Shown: positions 7,997 through 17,072 of the stretch, piece after piece | Numbering within the stretch: the stretch's first letter is position 1 | Layout of the letters: every line of letters starts with the position of its first letter | Source of the DNA: an uncultured Ruminococcus sp. | GTDB taxonomy: Bacteria > Bacillota > Clostridia > Oscillospirales > Acutalibacteraceae | Length of the DNA: 64,000 bases | Reading direction: 5' to 3' | NCBI GenBank assembly: GCA_900543095.1 | Contig: UQQD01000002.1 | Coordinates: 111,722-175,721 of the forward strand | Notes under the pieces: generated by a model | Told to the model about the DNA's origin: nothing | What the model saw: the letters and a program-made list of their open reading frames with translations, nothing else | Databases searched by the model: none | Translations under genes and position numbers: made by a program

Positions 7997-10900
7997 ATGT
8001 TAGCAAAATTCAGTGTAAAAAAGCCGATGACGGTGTTTGTATGCGTAGCGCTTGTCATAGTTTTGGGTATCGTATCTTTTACCAAAATGACGCCGAGCCT
8101 GTTGCCGAATATGGATTTTCCGTATGCGATGATAATGACTGCTTATGTCGGTCAAACTCCCGAAACCGTAGAAACAACGGTTTCAAAACCGCTTGAACAG
8201 ACAATGTCAACTATTGACGGCGTAAAGCAAATCACCTCAAGGTCGGCTGAGAACTATTCTATGCTGATAATAGAATTTGAGGACGGCACAAATATGGACA
8301 GCGCAACCGTCGATATGCGTTCAGGTCTTGACACGGTTTCCGATGCTTGGCCCGACGGCGTAGGCACACCGTATCTCATCAAGGCAAATCCCAATATTTT
8401 GCCCGTTGCTATGGTTGCAGTCGATTACGAGGGCAAGGACAGAACCGAAATATCAAGCTATGTCAGCGACGAGCTTATGAACAAGTTTGAGTCGATCGAC
8501 GGAGTCGCCTCTGTTTCGGATAAAGGTATCGTTACCGAAAAGGAAAACATAGTTTTGTCATCGGACAAGATAGACGCTCTTAACCAAAAAATAGCGGCCG
8601 CACTTGACGAACAGTTTGCAGATGCGGAGGATAAGCTGAACGACGCAAAAAAAGAGATAGACGATAACATATCAAAGGCGAAGGACGGCACTCAGACTAT
8701 TTCCGATTCAATGGGGGAGATAACCGCTCAACGAGACAAGGCAGCCGAACAGCTTTCAAAAGCTCAGCAGGAGGCAGAGAGCGGAAAAACAAAGCTTCTT
8801 TCTGCAAAAATGGAGCTTCTTGACCAAAAAGCGTCACTTGCTCAAAACAAACAGCTGCTCGAAACTACATATCAGGCGTTGCTTAAACTCAAGACTTCGT
8901 ACAACGACCTCCTTTCACAAAAGGATTCCCTGACGGAAAAGCTAAAGTCGCTTGAAGATATAAGCGAAAGATACAAGGAGCTTGCCGAAAAGCTGAAATC
9001 AGCGATTGAAGGCAGCGATGAATACAAGATGATTCAGGAGCAGATCAAGGCACTTGAGGATGAACTGAAACAGTACGGAATTACCTTTGACCGCCTTAAT
9101 GCAACGATTGAGTCCATAAAATCTGCAATTTCACAGATAGATACGTCAATATCCGATATCATAAATGCTCTGTCTGAGCTTGGAACAAACACAGATGAGC
9201 TTGATTCCCTGCTGAAAAGTATTTCCGATAAAATAGCCCTGCTCAACGGCGGAATTTCTCAGTTAGATGCCGCATTAAACGGACTTGACGATAACAGTGT
9301 TACTGTTGATGCTGCGCTTGCAACTATATCGGAACAGCGCTCAAACGCAGATTTTAAAATGTCGTCTGCGCTTACAACATTGACCTCAAAGCAGGGCGAG
9401 CTTAATTCTGCACTTACTCAGCTCAATGCGGCGGAAAAAGAAATTGACAAATCAGCGGATACGCTTTCCGAAAAGAAGTCCGAAGCAAAAGATAAAGCCG
9501 ATATGTCAAACGCCGTGACGATAGACAATATTTCAAAGATACTTACAGCCCAGAATTTTTCAATGCCTGCCGGTTATGTAACCGATGACAACAATCAAAA
9601 GTATATGGTTCGTGTCGGTGACGAAGTTCCCGACGAAGAGGAACTGAAGTCGCTGTCCTTGTTCGATACGGGAATAGACGGAATAGGCGTTGTTACGCTG
9701 AGTGACGTTGCCGATATATTTGTTGCGGACAATTCCGATGACGTATATGCAAAAATAAACGGCAAGGACGGAGTTGTGCTAAGCTTTTCAAAGCAAAGCG
9801 ACATTGCCACCGCCGAGGTCTGCACTAATATTAATAATGAGCTTGAAGCCCTCAAAAGCGCAAACGAGGGACTTAATTTTACTACCCTGTACAGTCAGGG
9901 CGACTACATAAATATAGTTGTAGACAACGTACTGCAAAATCTGCTTATGGGTGCGGCGCTTGCGATAATCATACTGCTTTTGTTCCTGCGTGACCTAAAG
10001 CCTACGATAATCGTCGCCTGCTCAATTCCTATCAGCGTTATTTTTGCGGTTATCCTGATGTATTTCAGCGGAATAACACTAAACTTGATTTCACTTTCGG
10101 GTCTTGCAATAGGCGTTGGTATGCTTGTTGATAACTCCGTAGTTGTAATCGAAAACATCTATAGACTCAGGGGATTGGGATATTCTGCGATAAGAGCCGC
10201 TATGAACGGTGCAAAGCAGGTTACCGGAGCGATTGCCGCTTCAACGCTAACTACTATCTGTGTGTTCCTGCCTATAGTATTTGTTGAAGGAATAACACGC
10301 CGGCTGTTTGTTGATATGGCGCTGACTATCGGATATTCACTTGTTGCAAGCCTTATTGTCGCTCTTACCCTCGTACCTGCAATGAGCTGCGGAATGCTCC
10401 GCAAGATAAAGCCGCAAAAGGACATAAACAAAAGCAAAATTATGCAGACCTATGAGCGTTCACTGCGCTTTGTATTAAGGCATAAGCTTGCTTCAATACT
10501 TGTAGTTACGGCATTGTTGATTGCAAGCTCGCTCGGGGCACTTTTAAGAGGATTCAGCTTTATGCCCGAAATGAGCAGTACCGCAATCAGCGCAACGGTA
10601 TCGCTTGATAAAAATGCAAGTCTTGAAGATACTATCGAGGTTGCTCAGCAGGTAAATGATATTATTAAAACCTATGATGAATTTGAAACTGTAGGCGTTA
10701 TTATCGGCAATACGACAAGTATGATTGGTATCTCGTCAGGCTCGGCGTCGAGCGATGCGGGAACGGTAACGGCGTACGGAGTTATAAAAGATAACCTCAC
10801 TAAACAAAGCTCTGATATAGCCGACCGTCTTAAAACAGATCTTGATGTTGTTGACGGCGACGTATCGGTTGATTCGGGTACGACAGGTTCAATGACTACT

Positions 10901-12034
10901 CTGCTCGGCAACGGAAACGTTGAATTTATGATTTACGGCGACGACCTTGAAGCCTTAAAGTCAACTGCTTCGGATATTGCGAAAAAACTCGGTGACGTTG
11001 ACGGTATAGATGAGGTTGACAACGGTATAGGAGCAACCTCGCCCGAAATAAAGGTATCGGTAGATAAAAAGAAAGCGGCAAAGAAGAACCTTACCGTAGC
11101 TCAGATATTCCGGCAGGTGAATGCCGCCGTATCAAACGAAAAAACCTCAACCACCCTCCAAAACGACAACGGCGACGATATTGACGTTGTTGTGGTAAAA
11201 GATGAGGCTCAAAAGATTACCAAAGACGATATTGGCGATATATCGCTTACATATACCGACAAGGAGGGTAACGAAAAAACCACCTCGCTTTCATCGGTTG
11301 CAGATATATCCAAGAGCGAAACTATGAATATGATAAGCCGTCAGGATCAAAAGCGCTATATTAAGTTAAGCGCATCTGTCAAGAACGGCTACACCCTGAC
11401 GTACGCCACTAACAACACAAAGTCAATGCTTGATAAATACGAACTGCCGACGGGATATTCAATAGAATATACCGGCTCGGACAAAGAAACAATGGAAGCA
11501 ATGCAGCAGCTTATGATGATGTTGTTGCTTGCTGTAATCCTCATCTATTTGATAATGGTTGCTCAGTTCCAAAGCTTAAAATCCCCGTTTATCATTATGT
11601 TCACAATTCCTCTTGCGTTTACCGGCGGATTTATAGCTCTGCTTATAACAGGCTTTGACATCAGTGTGATTTCGCTTATCGGATTTATTATGCTGTGCGG
11701 CATAATCGTAAATAACGGTATCGTGCTCGTTGATTATATCAACACCCTGAGGCTTGACGGCAAAGAAAAGATCGAAGCAATAGTCGAGGCAGGAAAAACC
11801 CGTATGCGCCCGATACTTATAACCGCTCTTACGACCGTGCTGGGACTTTCAACTATGGCAATAGGCATAGGTACGGGTTCGGAAATGATGCAGCCGATAG
11901 CTATCGTTTGTATAGGCGGACTGCTTTATGCAACCTTTATGACGCTGTATATCGTACCTGTTATTTATGACGCCTTTAACCGTAAAGAGATGAAAAAGAT
12001 AGATGAATCGGAACTTGAAAATATAGATGAATAA
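7997..12034 (+). CDS. RND-superfamily exporter with an inserted coiled-coil domain
   Basis: Proton-driven inner-membrane pump of the HAE/SwrC type. AAGGAG precedes the ATG. There is one membrane helix at residues 11-28, then 11 more in two groups (about 640-830 and 1,160-1,330). The relay-region motifs read GMLVDNSVVVIEN and CGIIVNNGIVLVDYI, so the second Asp and the Lys of AcrB are both Asn, as is common in Gram-positive members. At 1,345 residues it is about 300 longer than AcrB. The excess lies at about residues 205-505 in the first extracellular loop and is polar, helical and heptad-rich, with repeated K, E, A, L and S. No adaptor or outer-membrane channel gene is nearby. It is probably controlled by the TetR gene upstream. 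The substrate is unknown. Confidence 0.92.
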   Translation: MLAKFSVKKPMTVFVCVALVIVLGIVSFTKMTPSLLPNMDFPYAMIMTAYVGQTPETVETTVSKPLEQTMSTIDGVKQITSRSAENYSMLIIEFEDGTNMDSATVDMRSGLDTVSDAWPDGVGTPYLIKANPNILPVAMVAVDYEGKDRTEISSYVSDELMNKFESIDGVASVSDKGIVTEKENIVLSSDKIDALNQKIAAALDEQFADAEDKLNDAKKEIDDNISKAKDGTQTISDSMGEITAQRDKAAEQLSKAQQEAESGKTKLLSAKMELLDQKASLAQNKQLLETTYQALLKLKTSYNDLLSQKDSLTEKLKSLEDISERYKELAEKLKSAIEGSDEYKMIQEQIKALEDELKQYGITFDRLNATIESIKSAISQIDTSISDIINALSELGTNTDELDSLLKSISDKIALLNGGISQLDAALNGLDDNSVTVDAALATISEQRSNADFKMSSALTTLTSKQGELNSALTQLNAAEKEIDKSADTLSEKKSEAKDKADMSNAVTIDNISKILTAQNFSMPAGYVTDDNNQKYMVRVGDEVPDEEELKSLSLFDTGIDGIGVVTLSDVADIFVADNSDDVYAKINGKDGVVLSFSKQSDIATAEVCTNINNELEALKSANEGLNFTTLYSQGDYINIVVDNVLQNLLMGAALAIIILLLFLRDLKPTIIVACSIPISVIFAVILMYFSGITLNLISLSGLAIGVGMLVDNSVVVIENIYRLRGLGYSAIRAAMNGAKQVTGAIAASTLTTICVFLPIVFVEGITRRLFVDMALTIGYSLVASLIVALTLVPAMSCGMLRKIKPQKDINKSKIMQTYERSLRFVLRHKLASILVVTALLIASSLGALLRGFSFMPEMSSTAISATVSLDKNASLEDTIEVAQQVNDIIKTYDEFETVGVIIGNTTSMIGISSGSASSDAGTVTAYGVIKDNLTKQSSDIADRLKTDLDVVDGDVSVDSGTTGSMTTLLGNGNVEFMIYGDDLEALKSTASDIAKKLGDVDGIDEVDNGIGATSPEIKVSVDKKKAAKKNLTVAQIFRQVNAAVSNEKTSTTLQNDNGDDIDVVVVKDEAQKITKDDIGDISLTYTDKEGNEKTTSLSSVADISKSETMNMISRQDQKRYIKLSASVKNGYTLTYATNNTKSMLDKYELPTGYSIEYTGSDKETMEAMQQLMMMLLLAVILIYLIMVAQFQSLKSPFIIMFTIPLAFTGGFIALLITGFDISVISLIGFIMLCGIIVNNGIVLVDYINTLRLDGKEKIEAIVEAGKTRMRPILITALTTVLGLSTMAIGIGTGSEMMQPIAIVCIGGLLYATFMTLYIVPVIYDAFNRKEMKKIDESELENIDE

Positions 12035-12035
12035 T

Positions 12036-12126
12036 CCAAGTGCAAAGCCGCCTGCTTCTTAGGCGGCGGGGGACGCTCCTTTGCACTGTTTGCAATCTGT
12101 TGCAAGCGTTGCTCCGATTTAAATTC
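12036..12126 (+). repeat. Structured dispersed repeat, copy B (downstream of the RND gene)
   Basis: It begins with CCAAGTGCAAA one base after the RND stop codon. AGTGCAAA (12039-12046) can pair with TTTGCACT (12080-12087), enclosing the hairpin GCCGCC/GGCGGC (12047-12067). Next comes TTGCAA-TCTG-TTGCAA (12090-12105), which matches the central hairpin of copies A and C, and the tail GATTTAAATTC shared with copy A. The third hairpin of A and C is missing here. Confidence 0.55.
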
Positions 12127-12271
12127 AATATTCTGCGTATCATATCGTTACGCAGGACTTTTTACGGCTTTTGCAACTTACCGGATAAAAATGTAAAGAT
12201 AAGCAGACAAATTTAATTGAACGGTAAGCTCTGCGGCATTTAAAATAATTGTTGAAGAAACAAAAAACTTA

Positions 12272-12300
12272 TTGACAAACCGTAGCCGTTGTAATAATAT
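12272..12300 (+). promoter_or_regulatory. Predicted distal promoter of the dlt-like operon
   Basis: TTGACA (12272-12277), 17 bases, TAATAT (12295-12300). It lies about 170 bases before the ligase start codon. Confidence 0.5.
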
Positions 12301-12379
12301 ATATGTGTACTATTCGTATTAATACAGCACACACATTGAATAATTCAGACCATTTGGGTTATTTTATTTGTCAAACACC

Positions 12380-12407
12380 TTGACTATTTGACAAAAATGG
12401 ATATAAT
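12380..12407 (+). promoter_or_regulatory. Predicted proximal promoter of the dlt-like operon
   Basis: TTGACT (12380-12385), 16 bases, perfect TATAAT (12402-12407). It lies about 60 bases before the ligase start and is the likelier main promoter. Confidence 0.55.
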
Positions 12408-12468
12408 AGACTATATGTGATTATTGTGCCGTTTTGCGGCATTTGATTTAATTTTTGGAGGTGTATGT

Positions 12469-13974
12469 ATGGATACATCCGTATTGAACTGGCTTGACGC
12501 TACAGCGATAAAATACGCAGACAAGACCGTGTTTACAGACCACGAAAAGAGCATAACATTTTCGGAGTTTGACAAATACACTAAGTCTGTCGGAACATAC
12601 CTTGCTTCTGTCGTAAAGCCGAACAGCCCCGTTATTGTAATGTCGGGACGTCATGTGCTGACTCCGGCCTGTTTTTTAGGAATAGTAAGAGCAGGCTGTT
12701 TTTATGCCCCGATGGACGCAACGATGCCAAAGGCAAGGCTTAACCAGATAATCGGCGTTATCAAAGCCGACTATATGCTTGTTGACAGAGAACACCAAGA
12801 GATTGCAAAATCTCTTGACTACAGCGGCAAAATCATCGTTATGGAGGACATTATCGACACTCCCTGCGATGAAGCTTTGTTAAAAAAAGCTTGCTCAAAA
12901 CTCAATGAGCTTTCACCGCTTTACGTTATCTTTACCTCAGGCTCAACAGGCGTGCCGAAGGGCGTTATCACTTCGCATCATTCGCTTATGTGCTATATAG
13001 ACGCCGTAGGCAGCGTGCTGAAGGTAGACGATACCGATGTTTTCGGAAGCCAGTCGCCGCTTGATTATATCGCTGCCGTTCGCGACATCTACTTCCCGAT
13101 AAAAACGGGTGCGTCAACTGTGATAATTCCCAAAAATGAGTTTGCAATGCCTACTCAGCTTTTTGATACCCTCAACAAAAACAAGGTTACGGCGCTCTGC
13201 TGGAGCGTAGCGGGTGTTGAACTCCCCGCAAAGCTGAATGCATTTGACGACCTTAAGCCCGAATATCTGAAAAAACTTTGCTTTTCAGGCTCGGTAATGC
13301 CCTGCAAATATCTAAAGATATGGCAGCAGCATTTGCCCGACGTTTTATATGTAAACCAGTACGGACCTACCGAATCCACCGCTTCGTGTACCTACTATGT
13401 TGTCAATGAAAAGGTAGAAGACGACACGGTGCTGCCTATAGGAACTCCGTACAAAAACTACACCATCACGTTGCTCAACGAGGATAACACAGAAACCGAG
13501 TACGGCAAAACGGGTGAAATATGTGTAAGCGGACCTATACTTGCACTCGGATATTACGGCAACGCCGAAAAGACCGCCGAGTCGTTCATTCAAAATCCGC
13601 TAAACAAAAATTACCGTGAGCTTATCTACAAAACCGGCGACCTCGGAAGCTACAACAAAGACGGACTTCTTGAATTCCACGGCAGAAAGGATCGCCAAAT
13701 CAAGCATATGGGACACCGAATTGAGCTTGGTGAAATCGAATCTACAGCTAAACAGATTGACGGCGTAGAGGATTGCTGTTCGCTTTATAATAAGGAAAAA
13801 GAGCATCTTTACCTTTTCTATACCGGCTCTGCTCAGCCAAGAGACATTACGATATATTTCAGAAGCGTACTGCCGGGTTTTATGGTGCCGAGAAAGCTTG
13901 TTAATCTTGAAGCTCTGCCGACCCTGCCAAACGGTAAAACAGATATGCAAACATTAAAATCATATTTTAAATAA
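12469..13974 (+). CDS. DltA-like amino acid adenylating ligase
   Basis: ANL-family enzyme expected to activate an amino acid with ATP and load it on the carrier protein encoded next. ATG 12469 is chosen because GGAGG (12457-12461) precedes it. The product has 501 residues, the size of DltA (about 503). The phosphate loop FTSGSTGVPKG is near residue 155, YGPTES in the middle, and GRKDRQIKHMGHRIELGEIE marks the hinge. The catalytic lysine of LPNGKTD is near 490. D199 fits the DltA aspartate that binds the substrate amine. Where DltA has FCGE, with the cysteine that contacts D-alanine, this protein has F272-S273-G-S. The substrate may therefore not be D-alanine. First gene of a five-gene operon. 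Confidence 0.85.
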   Translation: MDTSVLNWLDATAIKYADKTVFTDHEKSITFSEFDKYTKSVGTYLASVVKPNSPVIVMSGRHVLTPACFLGIVRAGCFYAPMDATMPKARLNQIIGVIKADYMLVDREHQEIAKSLDYSGKIIVMEDIIDTPCDEALLKKACSKLNELSPLYVIFTSGSTGVPKGVITSHHSLMCYIDAVGSVLKVDDTDVFGSQSPLDYIAAVRDIYFPIKTGASTVIIPKNEFAMPTQLFDTLNKNKVTALCWSVAGVELPAKLNAFDDLKPEYLKKLCFSGSVMPCKYLKIWQQHLPDVLYVNQYGPTESTASCTYYVVNEKVEDDTVLPIGTPYKNYTITLLNEDNTETEYGKTGEICVSGPILALGYYGNAEKTAESFIQNPLNKNYRELIYKTGDLGSYNKDGLLEFHGRKDRQIKHMGHRIELGEIESTAKQIDGVEDCCSLYNKEKEHLYLFYTGSAQPRDITIYFRSVLPGFMVPRKLVNLEALPTLPNGKTDMQTLKSYFK

Positions 13975-14005
13975 TATGTTTGAATTAAAAGAAAGAGGTA
14001 TTAAC

Positions 14006-14233
14006 ATGGAAGAATTAATGGAAATCTTAAACGAACTCAGACCTGATGTTGATTTTGAAAATGAAACCGCTCTTATTACAGACGGTATTCTCGACTCATT
14101 TGACATCGTTGCGCTTGTAGGTGAGCTTAACGACGCATTTGACATTGAGATCAAGCCAAACAACCTTGTCCCCGATAACTTTAACTCTGCTAAGGCAATG
14201 CTTAAGCTTATCAACGAGCTACAGGACGAATAA
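14006..14233 (+). CDS. DltC-like carrier protein
   Basis: Small acidic carrier protein (75 residues) with the phosphopantetheine motif GILDSFDIV; S31 is the attachment site. It is probably loaded by the ligase upstream and passes the amino acid or its product to the membrane acyltransferase. The start is ATG 14006 behind AGAAAGAGG; an upstream in-frame ATG at 13976 lacks a site. The length and helix pattern match DltC more than fatty-acid ACP. It lies between the ligase and the PLP decarboxylase, whose start codon follows 2 bases after its stop. Confidence 0.86.
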   Translation: MEELMEILNELRPDVDFENETALITDGILDSFDIVALVGELNDAFDIEIKPNNLVPDNFNSAKAMLKLINELQDE

Positions 14234-14235
14234 TT

Positions 14236-15411
14236 ATGAATAAACAGTTATTAAATAAACTGCTTGCCGAGGTCAAAACCCCGTCATATATCTTTGATAT
14301 TGACGAGTTTGAAAAGCGTGCAAGGCTGGTAAAGGACTGCTTCGGTGAAAAGACATCTATATGCTTTTCAATAAAGGCAAATCCCTTTTTGCTCGGAAAT
14401 CTTCCTGATATTTTTGAGAAGATTGAGGTTTGCAGTCCCGGCGAGCTTACAATTTGCGAAAAAACCGGTGCCGACGCCTCAAAAATCATATTTTCCGGCG
14501 TAAACAAGACAAAAGCAGACGTTGAGCGTGCAATGGACGACGGTGTGGGTACATTTACCGCCGAAAGCTATCTGCACGCCGAGCTTATCAACGATGCGGC
14601 AATCAAGCGCAATATTACCGTTCCCGTGCTTGTCCGTGTAACGGGCGGAAGCCAGTTCGGTATGGATGAGGACGACGTAATTGACTTGATAAGGCGCAGG
14701 GACGAATATAAGGGCATAGAATTTGTGGGACTGCATTATTTTACGGGAACACAAAAGCGCAAGCCTGCCAAAATAGAGAAAGAGCTTGATTATATTTCGG
14801 ATTTTGCCGACAGGCTCAAGGCTCAGACAGGCTTTGAAACCGTGCGCCTTGAATACGGAACCGGTCTTGCCGTTGATTATTTCAGCAGTGAAGCTGACGA
14901 GCTTGAAAAAGAACGTCTTGACGGCGTATGCGCAAAGGTAAGAGAAATTTCCGAAAAATTTGACCTGACCATTGAAATGGGCAGATTTTTTGCCGCTCCC
15001 TGCGGATATTATCTTACAAGGGTAATGGACGTTAAAACCAACTGCGGTATAAACTACGCTATTGTTGACGGCGGTCTTAACCAGCTAAAATACGACGGAC
15101 AGATACAGGGAATGCAGATTCCCGAGATCATACACATTAAAAACGGTGACAACACCTCGGGCAATGTCCAAAAATGGACGCTTTGCGGAAGTTTATGTAC
15201 TACCGCTGACATTCTTGCAAGAGACGCCGAATTTAACAGCCTTGAGATCGGTGACACTCTTGTGTTCTGCCGAACAGGCGCATATTCCGCAATGGAGGGT
15301 ATGGCGGTGTTCCTCAGCAGGGAACTGCCGTTAATTTCACTTTATTCGGAGAATAACGGATTAAAAATTGTCCGCAAGCTCATTAATGCGGATATATTCA
15401 ACACACCTTAA
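14236..15411 (+). CDS. Fold-type III PLP-dependent decarboxylase (DapDC/OrnDC-like)
   Basis: Member of the alanine-racemase-fold decarboxylase family (diaminopimelate, ornithine and carrier-bound glutamate decarboxylases). Motifs, in order: FSIKANP with the PLP lysine K47; CSPGELTICEKTG; GLHYFTGTQ; EYGTGLAVDY for phosphate binding; MGRFFAAPCGYYLTRV; and CGSLCTTADIL with C321 and D325 of the second active-site half. Length 391 is normal. It is not part of a usual dlt operon. The genes on both sides suggest it acts on the amino acid used by the ligase, either free or on the carrier. BtrK of butirosin biosynthesis, which decarboxylates carrier-bound glutamate, is the known precedent. Substrate unknown; a stand-alone lysA role is less likely in this context. 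Confidence 0.85.
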   Translation: MNKQLLNKLLAEVKTPSYIFDIDEFEKRARLVKDCFGEKTSICFSIKANPFLLGNLPDIFEKIEVCSPGELTICEKTGADASKIIFSGVNKTKADVERAMDDGVGTFTAESYLHAELINDAAIKRNITVPVLVRVTGGSQFGMDEDDVIDLIRRRDEYKGIEFVGLHYFTGTQKRKPAKIEKELDYISDFADRLKAQTGFETVRLEYGTGLAVDYFSSEADELEKERLDGVCAKVREISEKFDLTIEMGRFFAAPCGYYLTRVMDVKTNCGINYAIVDGGLNQLKYDGQIQGMQIPEIIHIKNGDNTSGNVQKWTLCGSLCTTADILARDAEFNSLEIGDTLVFCRTGAYSAMEGMAVFLSRELPLISLYSENNGLKIVRKLINADIFNTP

Positions 15412-15432
15412 TGTGGATCAGGGGTAGATATT

Positions 15433-17055
15433 TTGAGTTATACTTCGCTTAACTTTCTGCTGTTTGTAGTGGTAACAATGCTCGTGTATTTTCTGTTCCC
15501 GCTTAAAAAGCAAAAATGGACTGTGCTGCTTGTTGCCAGCTATGTGTTCTATATGTTCGCAAGCTATAAGTTTGTGGCGTTTATTCTTTTTACTACAATC
15601 AGCACCTATCTAATCGGTTTATGGATAGAAAAGGTCGCGGCAAAATCAAAAGCAAAACTAAAGCTGAATAAGGCTGAGTGGAGCAGGGAAGAGAAAAAGA
15701 AGTTTAAAGAAAAAATTAAAACAAGAAAACGACTGATAATGACGCTTGCGCTTGTTTTAAATTTCGGAATACTTGCATTTCTAAAGTACTATAACTTCTT
15801 TGCAGGCAGCCTTAATGATGTTTTCGGCTCGTGGGGAATACAGCTTTCTGTACCGATGCTCACTTTGTTTTTGCCGCTCGGTATATCCTTCTACACTTTT
15901 CAGTCGATGGGATATATCGTTGACGTTTACAGGGAAAAAACTCCTGCACAGCACAACCCATTTAAATTCGCACTGTTTGTATCGTTTTTCCCGCAGATTA
16001 TTCAAGGTCCTATCAGCATATATGACGACCTTGCACACCAGCTTTATGAACCTCATAATTTTGACTTCACACGCTTCAAACACGCTTTGGAGCTCATTTT
16101 GTGGGGACTTGTAAAGAAAATGGTATTTGCCGATACAGCCGTTATCGCAATCAATACCGTTACCGCCGACTACAATAAGTACAGCGGAACAACGCTGACG
16201 TTTACAATTCTTTTATATGCATTTCAGCTATATGCCGATTTTTCGGGCGGTATTGATATTTCACGAGGCGTTGCTCAAATATTCGGCATAGATATGATGG
16301 ACAACTTCAAGCGCCCGTATTTTTCAAAGGACATCAACGAATATTGGCGCAGATGGCATATCTCGCTCGGTAACTGGTTTAAAAACTACCTGTTTTATCC
16401 GCTTGCAATGTCGTCGCTTTTCATTAATACAAGCAAAAAAATAAAGGGCACAAAGTTCGGTCAAACTACCGCAGGCGCACACATAGCAAAGGTATTGCCT
16501 ACGAGTATCGCATCCTTTGTCGTGTTCTTTATAGTTGGCGTATGGCACGGCGCAAGCTGGAAATACGTCGGTTTCGGTGTGTGGAACGGCGGAATCATAA
16601 TGCTTTCCGTACTTCTCAAGCCTGTGTTTGAGTGGTGCCACAAGAAACTGCATATCAATCCCAAGACAGCACCATATACGGTGTTCCAGATTCTGAGAAC
16701 ATTTGTGGTAATCCTTGTCGGCTATGTGTTTGACGTTGCGCCGTCGTTTATGCAGGCTATGCGTACATTCTGGCTGTTCTTTACAAACCAGAGTCTGAGC
16801 AAGGGCTGGTCTGAAATTTCAGAATTGGGACTTGGCAAAAAGCAGTACCTCCTTTTGCTTGCAGGGGTTGTGTTCATATTCATAATCAGCGTGATTCAGG
16901 AGCGCCATGACAAGACAACAATGCGCGAGCTGCTTGACAAAAAGCCGTTTATGCTGAGATGGGCAGCGGTGTTTGTCGGAGTTATGGCTGTTGTCGTATT
17001 CGGAATCTACGGATCGGGCTTTGACGCAGCTGACTTTGTATATATGCAATTTTAG
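15433..17055 (+). CDS. MBOAT membrane acyltransferase (DltB/AlgI-like)
   Basis: Multi-pass membrane O-acyltransferase expected to move the carrier-bound group across or onto an extracytoplasmic acceptor. Start is TTG 15433 behind AGGGG. It has 540 residues and about 10-12 membrane segments. The MBOAT signature is clear: EYWRRWHISLGNWF near 300 and GVWHGASW with the catalytic histidine H372. WHGASW is closer to AlgI/PatA-type than to DltB. A basic cytoplasmic loop at about residues 70-100 (KAKLKLNKAEWSREEKKK) is an odd, highly charged insert. It lies 21 bases after the decarboxylase and 17 before the SGNH-like gene. Confidence 0.9.
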   Translation: MSYTSLNFLLFVVVTMLVYFLFPLKKQKWTVLLVASYVFYMFASYKFVAFILFTTISTYLIGLWIEKVAAKSKAKLKLNKAEWSREEKKKFKEKIKTRKRLIMTLALVLNFGILAFLKYYNFFAGSLNDVFGSWGIQLSVPMLTLFLPLGISFYTFQSMGYIVDVYREKTPAQHNPFKFALFVSFFPQIIQGPISIYDDLAHQLYEPHNFDFTRFKHALELILWGLVKKMVFADTAVIAINTVTADYNKYSGTTLTFTILLYAFQLYADFSGGIDISRGVAQIFGIDMMDNFKRPYFSKDINEYWRRWHISLGNWFKNYLFYPLAMSSLFINTSKKIKGTKFGQTTAGAHIAKVLPTSIASFVVFFIVGVWHGASWKYVGFGVWNGGIIMLSVLLKPVFEWCHKKLHINPKTAPYTVFQILRTFVVILVGYVFDVAPSFMQAMRTFWLFFTNQSLSKGWSEISELGLGKKQYLLLLAGVVFIFIISVIQERHDKTTMRELLDKKPFMLRWAAVFVGVMAVVVFGIYGSGFDAADFVYMQF

Positions 17056-17072
17056 GAGAGGAGTGCGTTATT

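Larger units (their letters stand above)
12035..12468 (+). other. Intergenic region: repeat element B and tandem promoters
   Basis: This 434-base gap holds, in order, a hairpin and repeat copy B (12,036-12,126), an AT-rich stretch without a supported gene, and two consensus-like promoters feeding the dlt-like operon. A short palindrome GTATTAATAC lies between the two promoters. No RNA gene was recognised. Confidence 0.6.
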
